A stretch of 34,235 nt of DNA from Setaria digitata (GCA_003640385.1 RCAB01000600.1:1-34235); one strand, 5' to 3'. Counted from the stretch's first letter, positions 21,672-32,290 are shown. Numbers and translations are program-made. Notes: generated by a model not told the origin, from the sequence alone.

Positions 21672-24600
21672 AAAAAGCTAAATTAGAAAAGATAATTATT
21701 TTATAAAACATAATTGCAAGAGAAAAGTATTTAAATTAATATCGATGTTGAAAGAAAACAAAAATTTTCTCGCTAAAATGAACTATTCATTTCATTGATA
21801 AAACATTTTTGATAATATAATTCTAAAAGATTTTACACAAACAAAAAGAATACATTCTGACTATTTCATCTTCTAGTTCAAACTATATTTTAATTTAAGC
21901 TTTTGTTACTTTTTCGTATTGAATTGTTGAAATAACATTCAACTACCTGACTACCTGAAAATTAGCGAACAAAACCTTTTTCCTTTTACCACTTTCTTTT
22001 TGCTTCTCTTCTATACCTTTTCCTCAAATTATGTTAAACATGTGAAATTAATTTTAGATGAAGAATTTTTTGCTGTTAAGCTAACATTTGTCAACAGCAA
22101 CTAAGTAGCTAATTAATCAGGTCTCATTAAGAAGCAATGAGATATTTTAATTTTATTAGTGAATAATAGGTGGTAATTATTAACTGCAGTGATGTAAATA
22201 GTATTTTATGGAAGCAAAACAAGCTAGCATATGCTTCAATAATTTTATATATTTTATCAGTACACTATTTTTCTGCTGAACCTATGTTGTCACATTTTAA
22301 TTATCACACTTCTTGCTTTGCTTTTTCTCATTAACAATGATTTAATTGCTCATAAATGAATTTAAATCCTGTCGTTAAGTAGAATATGTAAAATTCGTAA
22401 ATTAACATAATATAAAGACTAATATAAAAGAGGAGATTATTATTGATATAGTGATGATTAACATAAAAGATTATATCCAGTTATATACAATATAAACTGA
22501 ACAAAATACATTTATATTTCTAATGAATGAAAATGATTGCAAGTAAAGTGTCATATTAATTATCAGTAATTATATTGTTTTAACTACAAATTTATTTGCA
22601 TATCAATGATAATAAAAGATTATGAGTAATGTACGCAGCTGTTATTTATATTTTACTAATAATAAATGAAATTGTTGTTTTTATATCAATAATAAATATT
22701 GAAGGCTTTGATTTGTAAATTATTGACGAATGGAAGAGGTTGACATTCTTTTACAGTACTGATATTAAAAAAAAAAATTATACTAATTATTTACTTATAA
22801 AATGAGAACAAGGAAGATTTTGATTTGTATAATGATATGTGATATTATGAAGTATTTTATGGATAAAATAATCCTAAAATTACAACAGAAAATGCACCAT
22901 CAAGAAATAATTTTTGGAAAAAGTTATGTACATATATAATTGAGAAATATTAATTGAAACAAATTTGCAGGAAATCAACCGATAAATATAATTTTTTATT
23001 AATTTAAGAAAATGGAAAAAGTATTACAAGGAATTATTTTTTCAGCATTTTCAAATAGCAAATTTTATAAAATTTTTTGCTGCCAAACTTTTTTTTTCCT
23101 TTTTCTTTATTTTTGTTTTGTTTTTTTTTTTTTTGGAAAATGATTTTTATTGGATTGAAAATAAAATAACTGAAAATTGTTACTGTTAGCGATGGGCAAA
23201 AATATTTACTTATTACCTGTTGAAATATAATTTGTTTAACCAAATTGAAATTGAAAGCATTTTTTATTAAGCAAAATGGTTGTATGAAGATAGAAAAAAC
23301 CGGAAATGAAAAATTTTCAAAATAATCATTGTTTATATCTAGCTGCCAAAAAGAGAAAATTAAAAAACTGAAAGTATTCACATGAATTTTGCTTTATATA
23401 ATTGTAAAAAAAAAATTGGTGAAATCATTTCTCAGAATGAAAACTATCAGTCCAAAAATTATATATATAATTAATTGGAATTACACAAAATATGACGTTA
23501 TTATGGCTAAAAATTTTTTTTATTTTAAATTTTCTATTTCGCATATTGTTTCTTGAGCAGTTTCAATTTTTAATAATTATTTTTTTTAAAACTTCAGTAT
23601 TTGGTTAGTAGAGTTCATAATTCTTGATTAATTATATTCGATTTTTTCATACGTGGGTGGACTGGCATAGAATTTAATGATTTCTTTCTCCCCGGAAAAA
23701 AATTCTTTTATTTTCGTTAAAGTTTTTTTTTTTTTTTGTTATTTTAATTTAAAATGGAAAGATAAAAAGAAATGCAATTTGAAAGTTTCTAATAGTTTAA
23801 CATGAATTCGCAGAAAATGAAGCAAAGTAAAAACGGAAATTAAAATTTCACCTGTGCAACTTAAAGTTAAAATGTATTGTTAAGAATGAAATTTTAATTT
23901 GAACGAGTAAAAATTTTTCATTATAAATTATTAGCATACAAATTAATTCCTGTCTCCTGTCTTACCATGCATTATGCCAAAACTTAAAATTAACTGTCTT
24001 AATTAATTACCAGTTAAATACCAAAAAAGTTTAGCATGAAAAGATCGATCTAACGCTCCCATCTTTTTTCAAATTTTATTTTAGAAATTTCATTATATGA
24101 CCCATTATTTCTATTTGTGTGGTTAACAATTAACATATCAGCCAGCTACTGATATGATAATAATAAATCTTTCTAATTCATCATTTGGCTGCTTTGCTAC
24201 TTACTAATTATTGCAAGAATCTAAGCATCTTTAATTGGTTATAAATGACTGAAAAGATTTATAATTTTTTCGTTTTCTTTAATCGTTTGCCGCAGCAAAT
24301 TTAGTTTCCATCTCACATATGAACAGCTAATTTAAAAGATTGGTAAAAACTTTTTTTTTTTAATCAAATCATTTTGATTAAAATTATTTTCCACAGAGAT
24401 CTGAGAACATTTTTGCGAAATTTCTTATCATTTAAATCATTTATCGTCAGGTCTGATCAGTGGCTGATCAACTTTTGATAATTAGTTTTAATTATGAAAA
24501 GTGATTAAATTTTTGCAGAAAATCAAATGTTTGCATATTGCAGCGACATATGATCTTAACAAAATAGCACACAATTACGTTAAAGCGAAATAATAAAATT

Positions 24601-24942
24601 TTCGCCAAAAAAAAAAGTCAAATTTTATTTTATTAAATGATTATCCAAATATTCATTACGTCTAAATATTAGTTATCCTAAACACGCAGTTTAGTGTAAA
24701 TGATTAATTGCCATAGCATCCAATTAATGCATTTAATGATTTAAAATAATTTTAAAATAATTTAATGTTTTAAGAATATCTTGTGTGAAAAAAAAAAAAA
24801 AAAAGATGATAATTTTGATTGCTATTTCTAGTATGCCAATAAGATTTAATAATTAAAAAAAAAAAACTGCACATAATATGAATAAAATTTGATAACTAAA
24901 ATATACAATACTTAAATATAAGATTTGATAAATGCAACATAC
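21070..24942. other. Gene-poor AT-rich region
   Basis: Nearly 4 kb with no convincing exon. A 28-30 base A run lies near 21640-21668. The open frames at 21043-21339 and 23034-23381 on the minus strand are rich in Phe/Ile/Ser from T-rich sequence and lack conserved-looking blocks. I see nothing else supportable here. Confidence 0.45.
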
Positions 24943-25034
24943 CGTATCGATAAAATTCGTCGATTACGACGGATAATGAAGATTTGATAATTACAGTTTA
25001 TTTGGAATATTTGATGAAATTTAATTAACGAACA
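24943..25034 (-). CDS. Candidate internal exon, 92 nt (orphan)
   Basis: Bounded by a strong acceptor (TATTTTTATCAG) and a strong donor (ATACG|GTATGT). One frame is open: CSLIKFHQIFQINCNYQ then IFIIRRNRRILSI, entering in phase 0 and leaving in phase 2. It could follow the small open frame at 25555-25740 if that used the weak donor AAA|GTGGAC, but this is speculative. No family recognised. Confidence 0.3.
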
Positions 25035-25418
25035 CTGATAAAAATAGTGATATTCAGAATTATGCTTGAAACACTTTTTGAACAGTTTTCTCACTCTCCC
25101 TTCCTCTCTTTGATTTTCATTAATATAATGATCATTGTATGGTTTAATTTATTTTGCATAATTTTAAGATTTTGCAAAAATTCTCGTTATTTATTTAATA
25201 TTTTTCACGCTCAATAAGATATTCTCACGGGATTTTAACAGTAATTTTTCAAACTACTGATTCCTTCTTTCTTTTCTTGCATTTTTTTTTTCCTCCCACT
25301 GTTTTTTCCTTTTTTATATTTTGTCTTCATTTGCTTTTATGAGTATAATTTTTAAAAATCCTTGCAATATTTCAAAAAACTTTTTTTTTTTCCTATTCAC
25401 TCACCTCCTCATACTCCC

Positions 25419-25475
25419 TTCTCTCTCTCTCTCTCTCTCTCCCGTTCCAATTTTTTTTTTTTTTTTTTTTTTTTC
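25419..25475. repeat. CT microsatellite followed by T run
   Basis: About 24 bases of CT repeat, then CCCGTTCCAA and about 25 T. On the minus strand this reads as an A run then GA repeat. Confidence 0.9.
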
Positions 25476-25554
25476 TTAATTTTAGAAACTCTCTGGAGAG
25501 AGAATGAAGCAATGATGCAATAGCAATACAAAGTCTTGGTATCATTATTTATTT

Positions 25555-25740
25555 CTATGAGATGTCCACTTTCAATAATTTTAGCCCAAATTCATTTTGT
25601 TTACATTTCATATGTTTTCGGCATGCTTTTTTCTTTAATTTTGTTTTTTCTTGTTTTTTGAAATAGCATTCAAATTGTTGAAAGCCACTGGCAAATGTCC
25701 TGCAACTAAACACAATAAGGGGCTGTTGCAAACCATTCAT
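25555..25740 (-). CDS. Small open frame of 61 codons or 3'-terminal exon, basic
   Basis: Reads MNGLQQPLIVFSCRTFASGF then a lysine-rich part (KKQEKTKLKKKACRKH) to TAG. It has more G and C and more balanced codons than the neighbourhood. An acceptor-like AGTTGCAG inside it would make the coding part begin at TFASGFQQFECYF as a terminal exon. With no upstream partner exon I cannot tell a small gene from an exon. No domain recognised. Confidence 0.32.
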   Translation of the reverse strand: MNGLQQPLIVFSCRTFASGFQQFECYFKKQEKTKLKKKACRKHMKCKQNEFGLKLLKVDIS

Positions 25741-25864
25741 AAATCAATTACTTCTTTTGTTGTAATTTTTCTTAAATAATTTTATAGTACAATCGTATCT
25801 TATATTTATTTACCTGACAGTATTGTATTTGTAATTACTTTCAGGAATATATGTGTAGTGATGG

Positions 25865-26200
25865 GAAATTGAAGTGAAGAGGTAGGAAGTATGAGGTGAA
25901 ACAAATGGTAATCGTAAACTGGACTGGATAGGAGCTGTAAATTGAAATGGATGAGAATTGTGGACTGGAATAAAAGAGACAGTAATCGTAAATGAAACAG
26001 AATGCAAATGAAAATAAACACGAATTACAAATTAAAGTAAATAGGAATTGTAAATTGAAATGTAAAGGGCTGTAATTTAAAGCAACATAGACAGAAATCA
26101 TAAACTGAAATAGGTAGGAAATGTAAGATACAGTAAGCAGAAGTTGTAAATCGAAATGAGAAGGAGGAAACTGTAAACTGAATCCGACACATAGGAATTT
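25865..26200. repeat. Degenerate 23-bp tandem repeat, about 13 units
   Basis: Units follow the pattern GTAAAYTGAAATRRATAGGA then AYT. Clear 23-bp units begin at 25914, 25937 and again near 26032 and 26100. Others are 22, 27 or 28 bp; two 28-bp variants end in ACAGTAATC and ACAGAAATC. The array lies immediately downstream of the stop codon of the minus-strand gene at 26214. The three overlapping minus-strand open frames across it come from the purine bias of the plus strand, not from coding. Confidence 0.65.
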
Positions 26201-26213
26201 TGAATTAAAAATA

Positions 26214-26611
26214 CTAAAACACTCCCAATGATCGAACGTAATTTACAGCGACTAATCCCCGACTGTTTTGTTTTCTACCTGGCTAAAAAATTAAAATTTA
26301 CACATTGAAGCGATGAAACGACTAATCTAAAAACAAATCACCAGCAATTGTTAATTTTTTATCGTTATAGTTGTGGCATTGAATGCGAAATAACGACCAA
26401 CAATAAATCAACAACAAAGGAATGAAATCCTTCACCTGTATTATATTTTTCTTCCCAATGTTTTGCTGTTTCAACATCCCGAATAACAAAAACCTTTTTA
26501 TGGTATATTTTTCCGTAAAAACAGTAACTGATTAATTAATAAAGAGGATAAAATATAACACTTTACCTGACTCAGTTTGCGAAGATAAAAATTAGTTCGC
26601 CAGGAATTACA
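26214..26611 (-). CDS. 3' exons of an unrecognised minus-strand gene
   Basis: The last exon is 26278-26214 and the one before ends at 26436 with ACAG|GTGAAG. Joining them in phase 1 through acceptor TTTTAGCCAG gives KHWEEKYNTGRKQNSRGL and on to VRSLGVF then TAG. The penultimate exon's frame reads VFVIRDVETAKHWEEKY. Its start is unclear: the good acceptor at 26528 (TTAATCAG) needs a phase-2 partner, whereas a weak acceptor at 26494 would join in phase 0 to a candidate exon 26611-26567 (CNSWRTNFYLRKLSQ, donor CAG|GTAAAG). The start of the gene was not found. The peptide is charged and soluble-looking with no family I recognise. It lies about 80 bases from exons of a plus-strand gene, so the strands are tightly packed. 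Confidence 0.45.
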
Positions 26612-26693
26612 CTACAACAATAACTACCAATCAAAAGAAGGAACAAATTAGTATAATTTAGCTAACTCTTAATCAAACAGAATTCATTTACAG

Positions 26694-27344
26694 CGGAATA
26701 TATACTACTCAAAGCTTTAGGCGAATTACGATATATTTTAGTGGCCAATCATGAACAGTTAATAGAATAAATGCATTGCTAAACAAGTAAAGATAAGTAG
26801 GCTACAGTGATTAGTGAGTTTTTCAAATTCTTGTACTTATTAGCTTTTCTCAAACTAAGAACAGAACCTATTTTAGTGATATGTATTTCAGTTATATCCA
26901 AGGGATCGAGTAATGGAACGATTACTGGAAAATATACCGAGAAGAAATGATGAGCAGCAAATAAATGTTTGTTATCTCAATGAATCTTTAGAAAAAATAA
27001 ATAAATAAAATCAAAATTATAAATTTCAAGAATTCTTTAGAAATTAAAAAAAAAAAAAATAATTTCAGAAACGCAACGACAAACTAGGACCCTATATGAA
27101 ATGGAAAAGAAATAATGCAGAACTGGTGAACCACATACTGAAAAATTTGAACGAAGTCGACCTGCTTGGTGAAGTAGGACGATGAATTACAGGGCAAATC
27201 GACAAAGTAATGAATAATCAGCGTGTTTCGTGGATTCATATATGTGGTCGGTATGACTCTAATCACGATATACGTGACATTTCTACCACTGATTTGGGCG
27301 ATCGTTTGTACAAAATTTCGAAATTTTCAGACGATAAAATGTAA
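26694..27344 (+). CDS. 3' exons of an unrecognised plus-strand gene, with an in-frame TGA
   Basis: Exon 26892-26966 lies between TTTCAG and GTTTGT and reads LYPRDRVMERLLENIPRRND. It joins in phase 0 to the exon starting at 27069 (acceptor TTTCAG), which reads KRNDKLGPYMKWKRNNAELV and on to NEVDLLGE. A tentative upstream exon, 26694-26740 (EYILLKALGELRYIL), uses a poor GTGGCC donor. In the last exon the frame meets TGA at 27183-27185, then stays open for 52 more codons (GQIDKVMNNQRVSWIHICGR ... KISKFSDDKM) to TAA 27342-27344. The continued frame with balanced codons suggests the TGA is spliced out, read through, or recent damage. A GTAAGA at 27341 could be a further donor. No family recognised. 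Convergent with CstF-64; the stop codons are about 325 bp apart. Confidence 0.5.
27169..27192 (+). other. 24-nt GT..AG segment containing the only in-frame stop
   Basis: CTTG|GTGAAG at 27169 and GAATTACAG ending at 27192 are good donor and acceptor sequences. The segment is 24 nt, so removal keeps frame and deletes TGA 27183-27185. Metazoan introns this short are exceptional, so pseudogenisation or stop readthrough remain alternatives. Confidence 0.35.
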
Positions 27345-27668
27345 GAATAAAAATGTCAAATAATACTTCTACAAAGAACGAAAATGAACTATATCAGTGA
27401 AAAATATATTTTGAAAAAAAAAAAAGAAAAGAAATTATTTAAATGATGGATATATTTAATGCACATAAGTATCGAAAAATTCTACAAACGTCGCCTACAC
27501 AGGGTAATGTAGTAACCCACTCACCAGTTAGTGATCTCAGAATCGTTATGGATTTTTTTTTATATATCAACTGATATATTGAATCCGATCACAAATAAAA
27601 TAACTGTTTACTTATATCAATTACAGTGTAAAACGTGACATGGAATATATTATTGGGAACGAAAAAAA

Positions 27669-30176
27669 TCAAACACTGGAACGTAGCTGGTTCCGTAATT
27701 CGATTACTTTCCGCCGGTCTTCAGGAGGGAGTAAAGCAATCTGTTCTTCACTTAATTGTAATACCTGAAAAAAAAGTCCCTTACAAGACATGCTCAGGCT
27801 ATCAGCAACCTATCCATTACTGTAAGAATAAAAAAAAAATTTCTGAAATCTAAAATTAAACAGCGAAATGTTAATACCGAAGCATTTCACGCATATTAAT
27901 CACTGCCAAAAAGTAACGATGTCAATATTGGTTTTGACAAGGAAAATTTACAAAAAAATTTTTAAATGAGAGAAAAGCATGCCTGCATCAACAACTGAGC
28001 TTGTTGCTGATCGTCAGGACTAAGCTCGGAATCTGTTCTTTGAGGTGAAGGAGCACGAGAAACTGGAGGTCCAGATGGAGCTCGCGGAAAATTAACTGGC
28101 ACTGATGACACTACTGGTGGCGTCATCTGCGCTATTCCTCCAGGGAACATTGGCTGCGGTATGTTCGTCATTGTTGACATTGATACTGGAACTGATGCAT
28201 CTGCAACTTTTAACCATAAACAAAAATGAAAAACTTTTAACCATAAAATTCAACTCGTCTGGATAGGACGTCAAATAAAGTACTGCTATGACCTGAATAA
28301 GTCTGCTGTTGTTGCTGTTGATGAAACGGTTGTGAAATGGCAGGCGTTTCACGATGAAGCATAGCAATGGCCACCTGTGGATCAACAATTCGCATAACTA
28401 CTTGTGCCTGGAAGATAGAAAACATATAGACCATTCAGTAAGTTTCCAGAAAAATTTATTGGAAGCCTATTTTTCCACTGAAATATCAAAGAAGAGACTT
28501 CTCTGAGAACGTTGTACAAACCTGTAGAAGTGCATATGCAAGCTGTGGATTATTCATGAGCAAATTTTTAGCCTCATTAGGGTTGTTGTGAACACACTGC
28601 TTCATTTGCTTCATTAGTTCAAACATCTGTTCAGGCGGCAGGGATGCTACTGATCGCGAAATAACTTCTGGTGCTTTCTCAGGTTCAGTTTCTGGACCAT
28701 AAGGACTTTCCTGTGCTTGTTGTTGCAGATACTGAAACAGAAATGTAATCTCAAAAAACAATGTTTTTTTTTCATATGTGCAGCAATTTCTTAATTTGAA
28801 AAGTCACAAAAATAATTATTTTCAAGCATATGTTGAAAAACACAACCAAAACTATTTTACTAATGAATCGAACTTGAAAACCTCTTGTTGCTGGGCTGCA
28901 AAAGCTGCTTGTAACTGTTGAACTTCATCAGCACTACGATCACCGCCAGCTGCTGAATCAACTCGTAATGGGCGCCCATTTAATTCAAAGCCATTCAGAT
29001 TTCTAAATTAAAAGTAAATTAAAAGTACCACAGTAAGCTCATTAATCTTTTAACACAAGACTTCTTGAATCATATCATTCATATGTAACGAACATGAGCC
29101 ACATCTACATAAAAATGCCATTCTCTGAAGATATCTGGTAAACTTATTCAAACCAACTAATCCTTCGTTGAATAGGAAGTTTGGATAAATAAAAGACTAT
29201 GAAATTAAACTCCATTTAATAAATTTCTATGTCGATAAGACCTTTCAGGAAGACTTTCACCCTAGAAAACCCAGCACATGACTTCGAACTGAAATACCTG
29301 ATGGCACTTTCTGCGGTTTGAGCATCATTATATTCGCAAAAACCATAACCTTTCGGTTTACCCGTATCTCGATCGTGAACTAACCGCAAATGAACAACTG
29401 GTCCGACCTGGAAACCGCATAATTATTAATACAGTAACAGAGAGAGGGTTGGCAGATGTATGCATTATCTCCTTCCTTCTTTTAATTACCAAAATTCCCG
29501 ACCTTATATACCACCTGTCATTGTACGATGACTGTCAAGAATATTTCAAAATTTTCGATCAAAGAACAAACATAACTATATGCATTCGCTTTAAAAATGA
29601 ATCTAATATTGAGAATCACTATATGTTTATAAAGTATGGCTGTTGACTACAATAACCAAAGCTACTCTTATGTGCATGTGATATCAAATCAAATATAATA
29701 AAATCACGTTCTGGAGCACTATAAAGAGAACAAAATACAGAAAACTCAACTAATAAAAGGTAGAAGACGAAACCTAATTCAAATAATATATTTATTAAAT
29801 GAAATACTTTCCCATACAAATTTAAAAGAGAAAGTAAATGTCGAAATTGTAAAGTATAACTGAAATTAACCTGAGCAAATACTTGCTTCAACTGTTCCTC
29901 GCCCACTTCATAAGAAATATTACCAACTAAAAAATAACGTCGATAACGATAAAATGCCACTACCCAAGAGATAAACAAATGATCCAAAAGAAATTCTAGT
30001 TCCATCTTCGTAATGTAATGGCAGTAAACTACGTGATGCGGTAAATAAAAGCAAACAAGAAACGTTGATAATTCTTATATAAACAAACCAAATACAGATC
30101 TCGCTGATCGATCAGTTGCGGAAGGTGCTGTTTTCGTCGTACTTGTTACAGCATTTTCACGTTCACGATAAGCCAT
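27669..30176 (-). CDS. cpf-2: Cleavage stimulation factor 64-kDa subunit (CstF-64/CSTF2 family)
   Basis: RNA-binding subunit of CstF, which recognises the GU-rich downstream element in nuclear pre-mRNA 3' end cleavage. Exons: 30176-30089, 29926-29871, 29407-29298, 29002-28882, 28731-28522, 28407-28293, 28200-27983, 27764-27669; 1014 nt with TGA, 337 residues, every phase consistent. The N-terminal RRM has RNP2 VFVGNI (28-33) and RNP1 KGYGFCEY (67-74), then RNLNG and RVDSAAGG. Two Gln-rich stretches flank the hinge ([19 protein letters not shown] from 144), the family's docking site for CstF-77/symplekin. A Pro/Ser-rich linker leads to the conserved C-terminal domain ([20 protein letters not shown]), the family's Pcf11-binding helix bundle. 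Vertebrate-type MEARA repeats are absent. All introns are short (92-463 bp) and GT-AG except the last, which has a GC donor. The start is the ATG of [10 protein letters not shown], just before the RRM. The name follows the C. elegans orthologue. Confidence 0.95.
27765..27982 (-). other. GC-AG intron 7 of CstF-64 (218 bp)
   Basis: The exon ends ATG CAG and the intron begins GCATGC; it ends TTTCAG before GTA TTA CAA. No GT near the exon end restores the conserved LLMQ-VLQLS junction, so a GC donor is required. If retained, translation would add ACFSLI and stop at 27962-27964, removing the 31-residue C-terminal domain. Confidence 0.85.
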
Positions 30177-30300
30177 TACGTAAGGTGATAATAAATAATC
30201 AGATAAATAAAAGAAAATCTGCAGAACAGATCCAAAATATTGCGAAAAAAAAAGAAAAAAAAAAAAAAAAAGGAAACGCTGAAAACAAAAAAACACATAT
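30177..30300 (-). promoter_or_regulatory. CstF-64 5' leader with two acceptor-like sites (possible SL trans-splicing)
   Basis: Read on the minus strand, TTTTGTTTTCAG ends at 30279 and TCTGTTCTGCAG ends at 30219, 42 nt before the ATG. Either could receive a spliced leader, as is common in nematodes, or be the acceptor of a 5' UTR intron. Confidence 0.35.
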
Positions 30301-30639
30301 TGATATCTGACATTCTCAACAATCTATTAGATCTTTTCAATTGTTTGGTAAAAATAATGTGATAATGTCAACGAACCGAACTGATCAAATAAAAAAAATA
30401 TCAAATATTTGTCACCATAACATATAATTTAATCAAACAAATAAATTAAATAGAACTATTTTTAGCTGTTAGCTTGATGCATCCTTTTCCTTCAAAATTC
30501 GCTCCATTCTCATATAATAAAAATCAATTGTATCTACGTGAATAATTATACAAAACACTGAAAAAAATATCTTAAATTCATTTTTAGCCAGAGATAGGAT
30601 TTAATATACTTTAAAAAAAAAACCCAACAGTACAATCAT

Positions 30640-30880
30640 GGGTAAATATTACCCAAGGGGCAACGCTACTGCTACCCAGCAGCACCGAATTTTCCCCTCG
30701 ACTACGCATGAAGTAATGGGAAGTTTTATATCGGCCGAGCCGCTCTCTGACGGCAGTGTGGTAAAATCCGATTCGGGCATCGGGTATTAGTCTTTTTGGC
30801 GTAGAAACGTGGCGGTGTAATTTGGGTACTATGTGTTATAGGAGTGTAGGTGCGGATTGAACTTTGACCTTAGTGATTCT
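30640..30880. promoter_or_regulatory. GC-richer, CpG-rich island with small hairpins
   Basis: About half G+C by eye in a very AT-rich window, with many CpGs, about 0.5 kb upstream of the CstF-64 start codon. Local pairing includes GGGTAA-ATA-TTACCC (30640-30654), CTGCT-ACCC-AGCAG (30669-30682) and the palindrome TCGGCCGA (30731-30738). No long open frame spans it and it does not match tRNA, U1-U6 or SL RNA as I know them. It may be the core promoter region or a structured non-coding RNA gene. Confidence 0.4.
30858..30870 (-). promoter_or_regulatory. DR1 nuclear-receptor element (AGGTCAAAGTTCA)
   Basis: The plus strand TGAACTTTGACCT reads AGGTCA-A-AGTTCA on the minus strand, two half sites spaced by one base, the arrangement bound by HNF4/RXR-class receptors. 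Nematodes have a large family of HNF4-derived receptors. The match is exact to the pattern; binding is inference. Confidence 0.4.
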
Positions 30881-32089
30881 GGTATAAGATGATCTAGAGC
30901 ATATTTTGTTGTAAGCTTGAAATATCGCGTGAGACTAGTACTACTATAGTTGAAAGAGTTTTTGTTGTATGATTTAAACTTATAATTAAGACAAATAGCT
31001 CTTCTTGCTTAAAAAAAAAAAAAAAAGGAAAGAAGATTAAGTCTCTTTTCATTGCGAATTCTAATATAATAAGACAAATATTTCTTATCATTAGAATGAA
31101 AAGGAATTATCTTCTGCACTGATATATTTATTAAAGTAATTAATTATCTTTGTTCGTCAGACCGACTTTTCACATAATTTATGAAATCAAAACAAATTAA
31201 TATCGTTGCCGAATTGTTATGTTCAACGTCCATAATAAGTGACATTTTTAAAGGTTTAAAAATAGCACGAAATGGAATTGTTTAGAATGAATTTGAATTA
31301 GAATGAATGAATCAATACTGCATGATTATATGGTCATTTCACACAGCAGTGAATTCGTATAGTACATGGATTTTATTAAAACTTTCACTGTATCATTTCA
31401 AAATTTGAGAAAAAAAAGGAAAGCGAAACTGGATATTTGCGTATGCTTTAGGAAGCTTGCTTTATACTGCCGAAAAAAGGCATTTAAAAAAAAAAAAATG
31501 TACGCATGAAAAGAGTAATTTGGACATTGTTTGCAGCAAGCAGTGGAGGAATCAATTCGCTAATTAACGGAAATGCTAGGAGGAATGGATTTCGTAGTGA
31601 AGTGATGAAAAGAGTAATTGATTATCGTTTTGGTAGAAGACAGAAAATGTTGATAGTGTGGGAAATTTAATAATTTAGAAATTTAATAACCTAGAAGGAA
31701 TGAAAGGAGCAAAATTATGAGGAGAAAGTGGTAAAAGATTGGATAAAAGTTTGAAATGAAAAATGATAACATAAGTACCGAAAGGAATATAATTGCTCAT
31801 TTTACCTAATACAGTAATGAAAGGAGAAAATTGAAGATGACATAACATTTTTGTGATGTAACTGTATGTTTTTCCACATTACTTGCGAGGTTTACATCAA
31901 AATTAAAATGGTAATATTATTTTCCAAGTTTGTGCTGTTTGCTAGCATATATTTGGAACTAAAATTGCACAATCAATTCCATTTACGGCTAGTTTTCTTT
32001 TAAAACAATGATATTTTTCGAAGGAATATTCATTTCTTCATTGCTGATAGCATATTTGTTAACTGTTTAAATTGATGTAGAAAATACGA

Positions 32090-32290
32090 ATAACTTTTCC
32101 GGTTTCGGTCGTTGTGGTTACGATTATCGGGAAATTTTCAATTTTAATCAGCAATATTTCTGGACTTGCATTCTCCCACTAGTTATCACTTTGTCGGACT
32201 ATAAAAAGCTCTCTCCCTAGTCCACCTGTTGTTTCCTAATTCGACTTATCGGAATATAGCTTAGTTAGATTACTTTTCTGGTAGATGTTT
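32090..32290. repeat. Diverged duplicated block, copy A
   Basis: Shares ordered blocks with copy B (32605-32860). On the minus strand TCCCGATAATCGTAACCACA corresponds to TCCCGACCACTGCAGCCATA, and both continue with AAC..AC..AACC.G.AAAA. On the plus strand AAGCTCTCTC and then CGGAAT.....CTTA.TTAGAT are both present, with the same 56-bp spacing between AAGCTCTCTC and the TTAGAT block in the two copies. Confidence 0.5.

Noticed and set aside
25806..26101. Three overlapping minus-strand open frames rich in Ser, Phe and His
   Set aside because: They arise from the purine-rich degenerate 23-bp repeat and all three frames are open, which is typical of biased composition.
27084..27266. Minus-strand open frame of 60 codons
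   Set aside because: It is antisense to the plus-strand exon at 27069-27344, whose codon use and splice junctions are better.
28092..28434. Overlapping minus-strand open frames in other registers of the CstF-64 locus
   Set aside because: The conserved CstF-64 frame with consistent exon phases explains this sequence; the remaining peptides are intron or off-frame readings.
30640..30700. SL RNA gene suggested by ATTACCCAAG
   Set aside because: Only ten bases match the SL1 leader; no GT donor follows at the right place and no clear Sm site is present.
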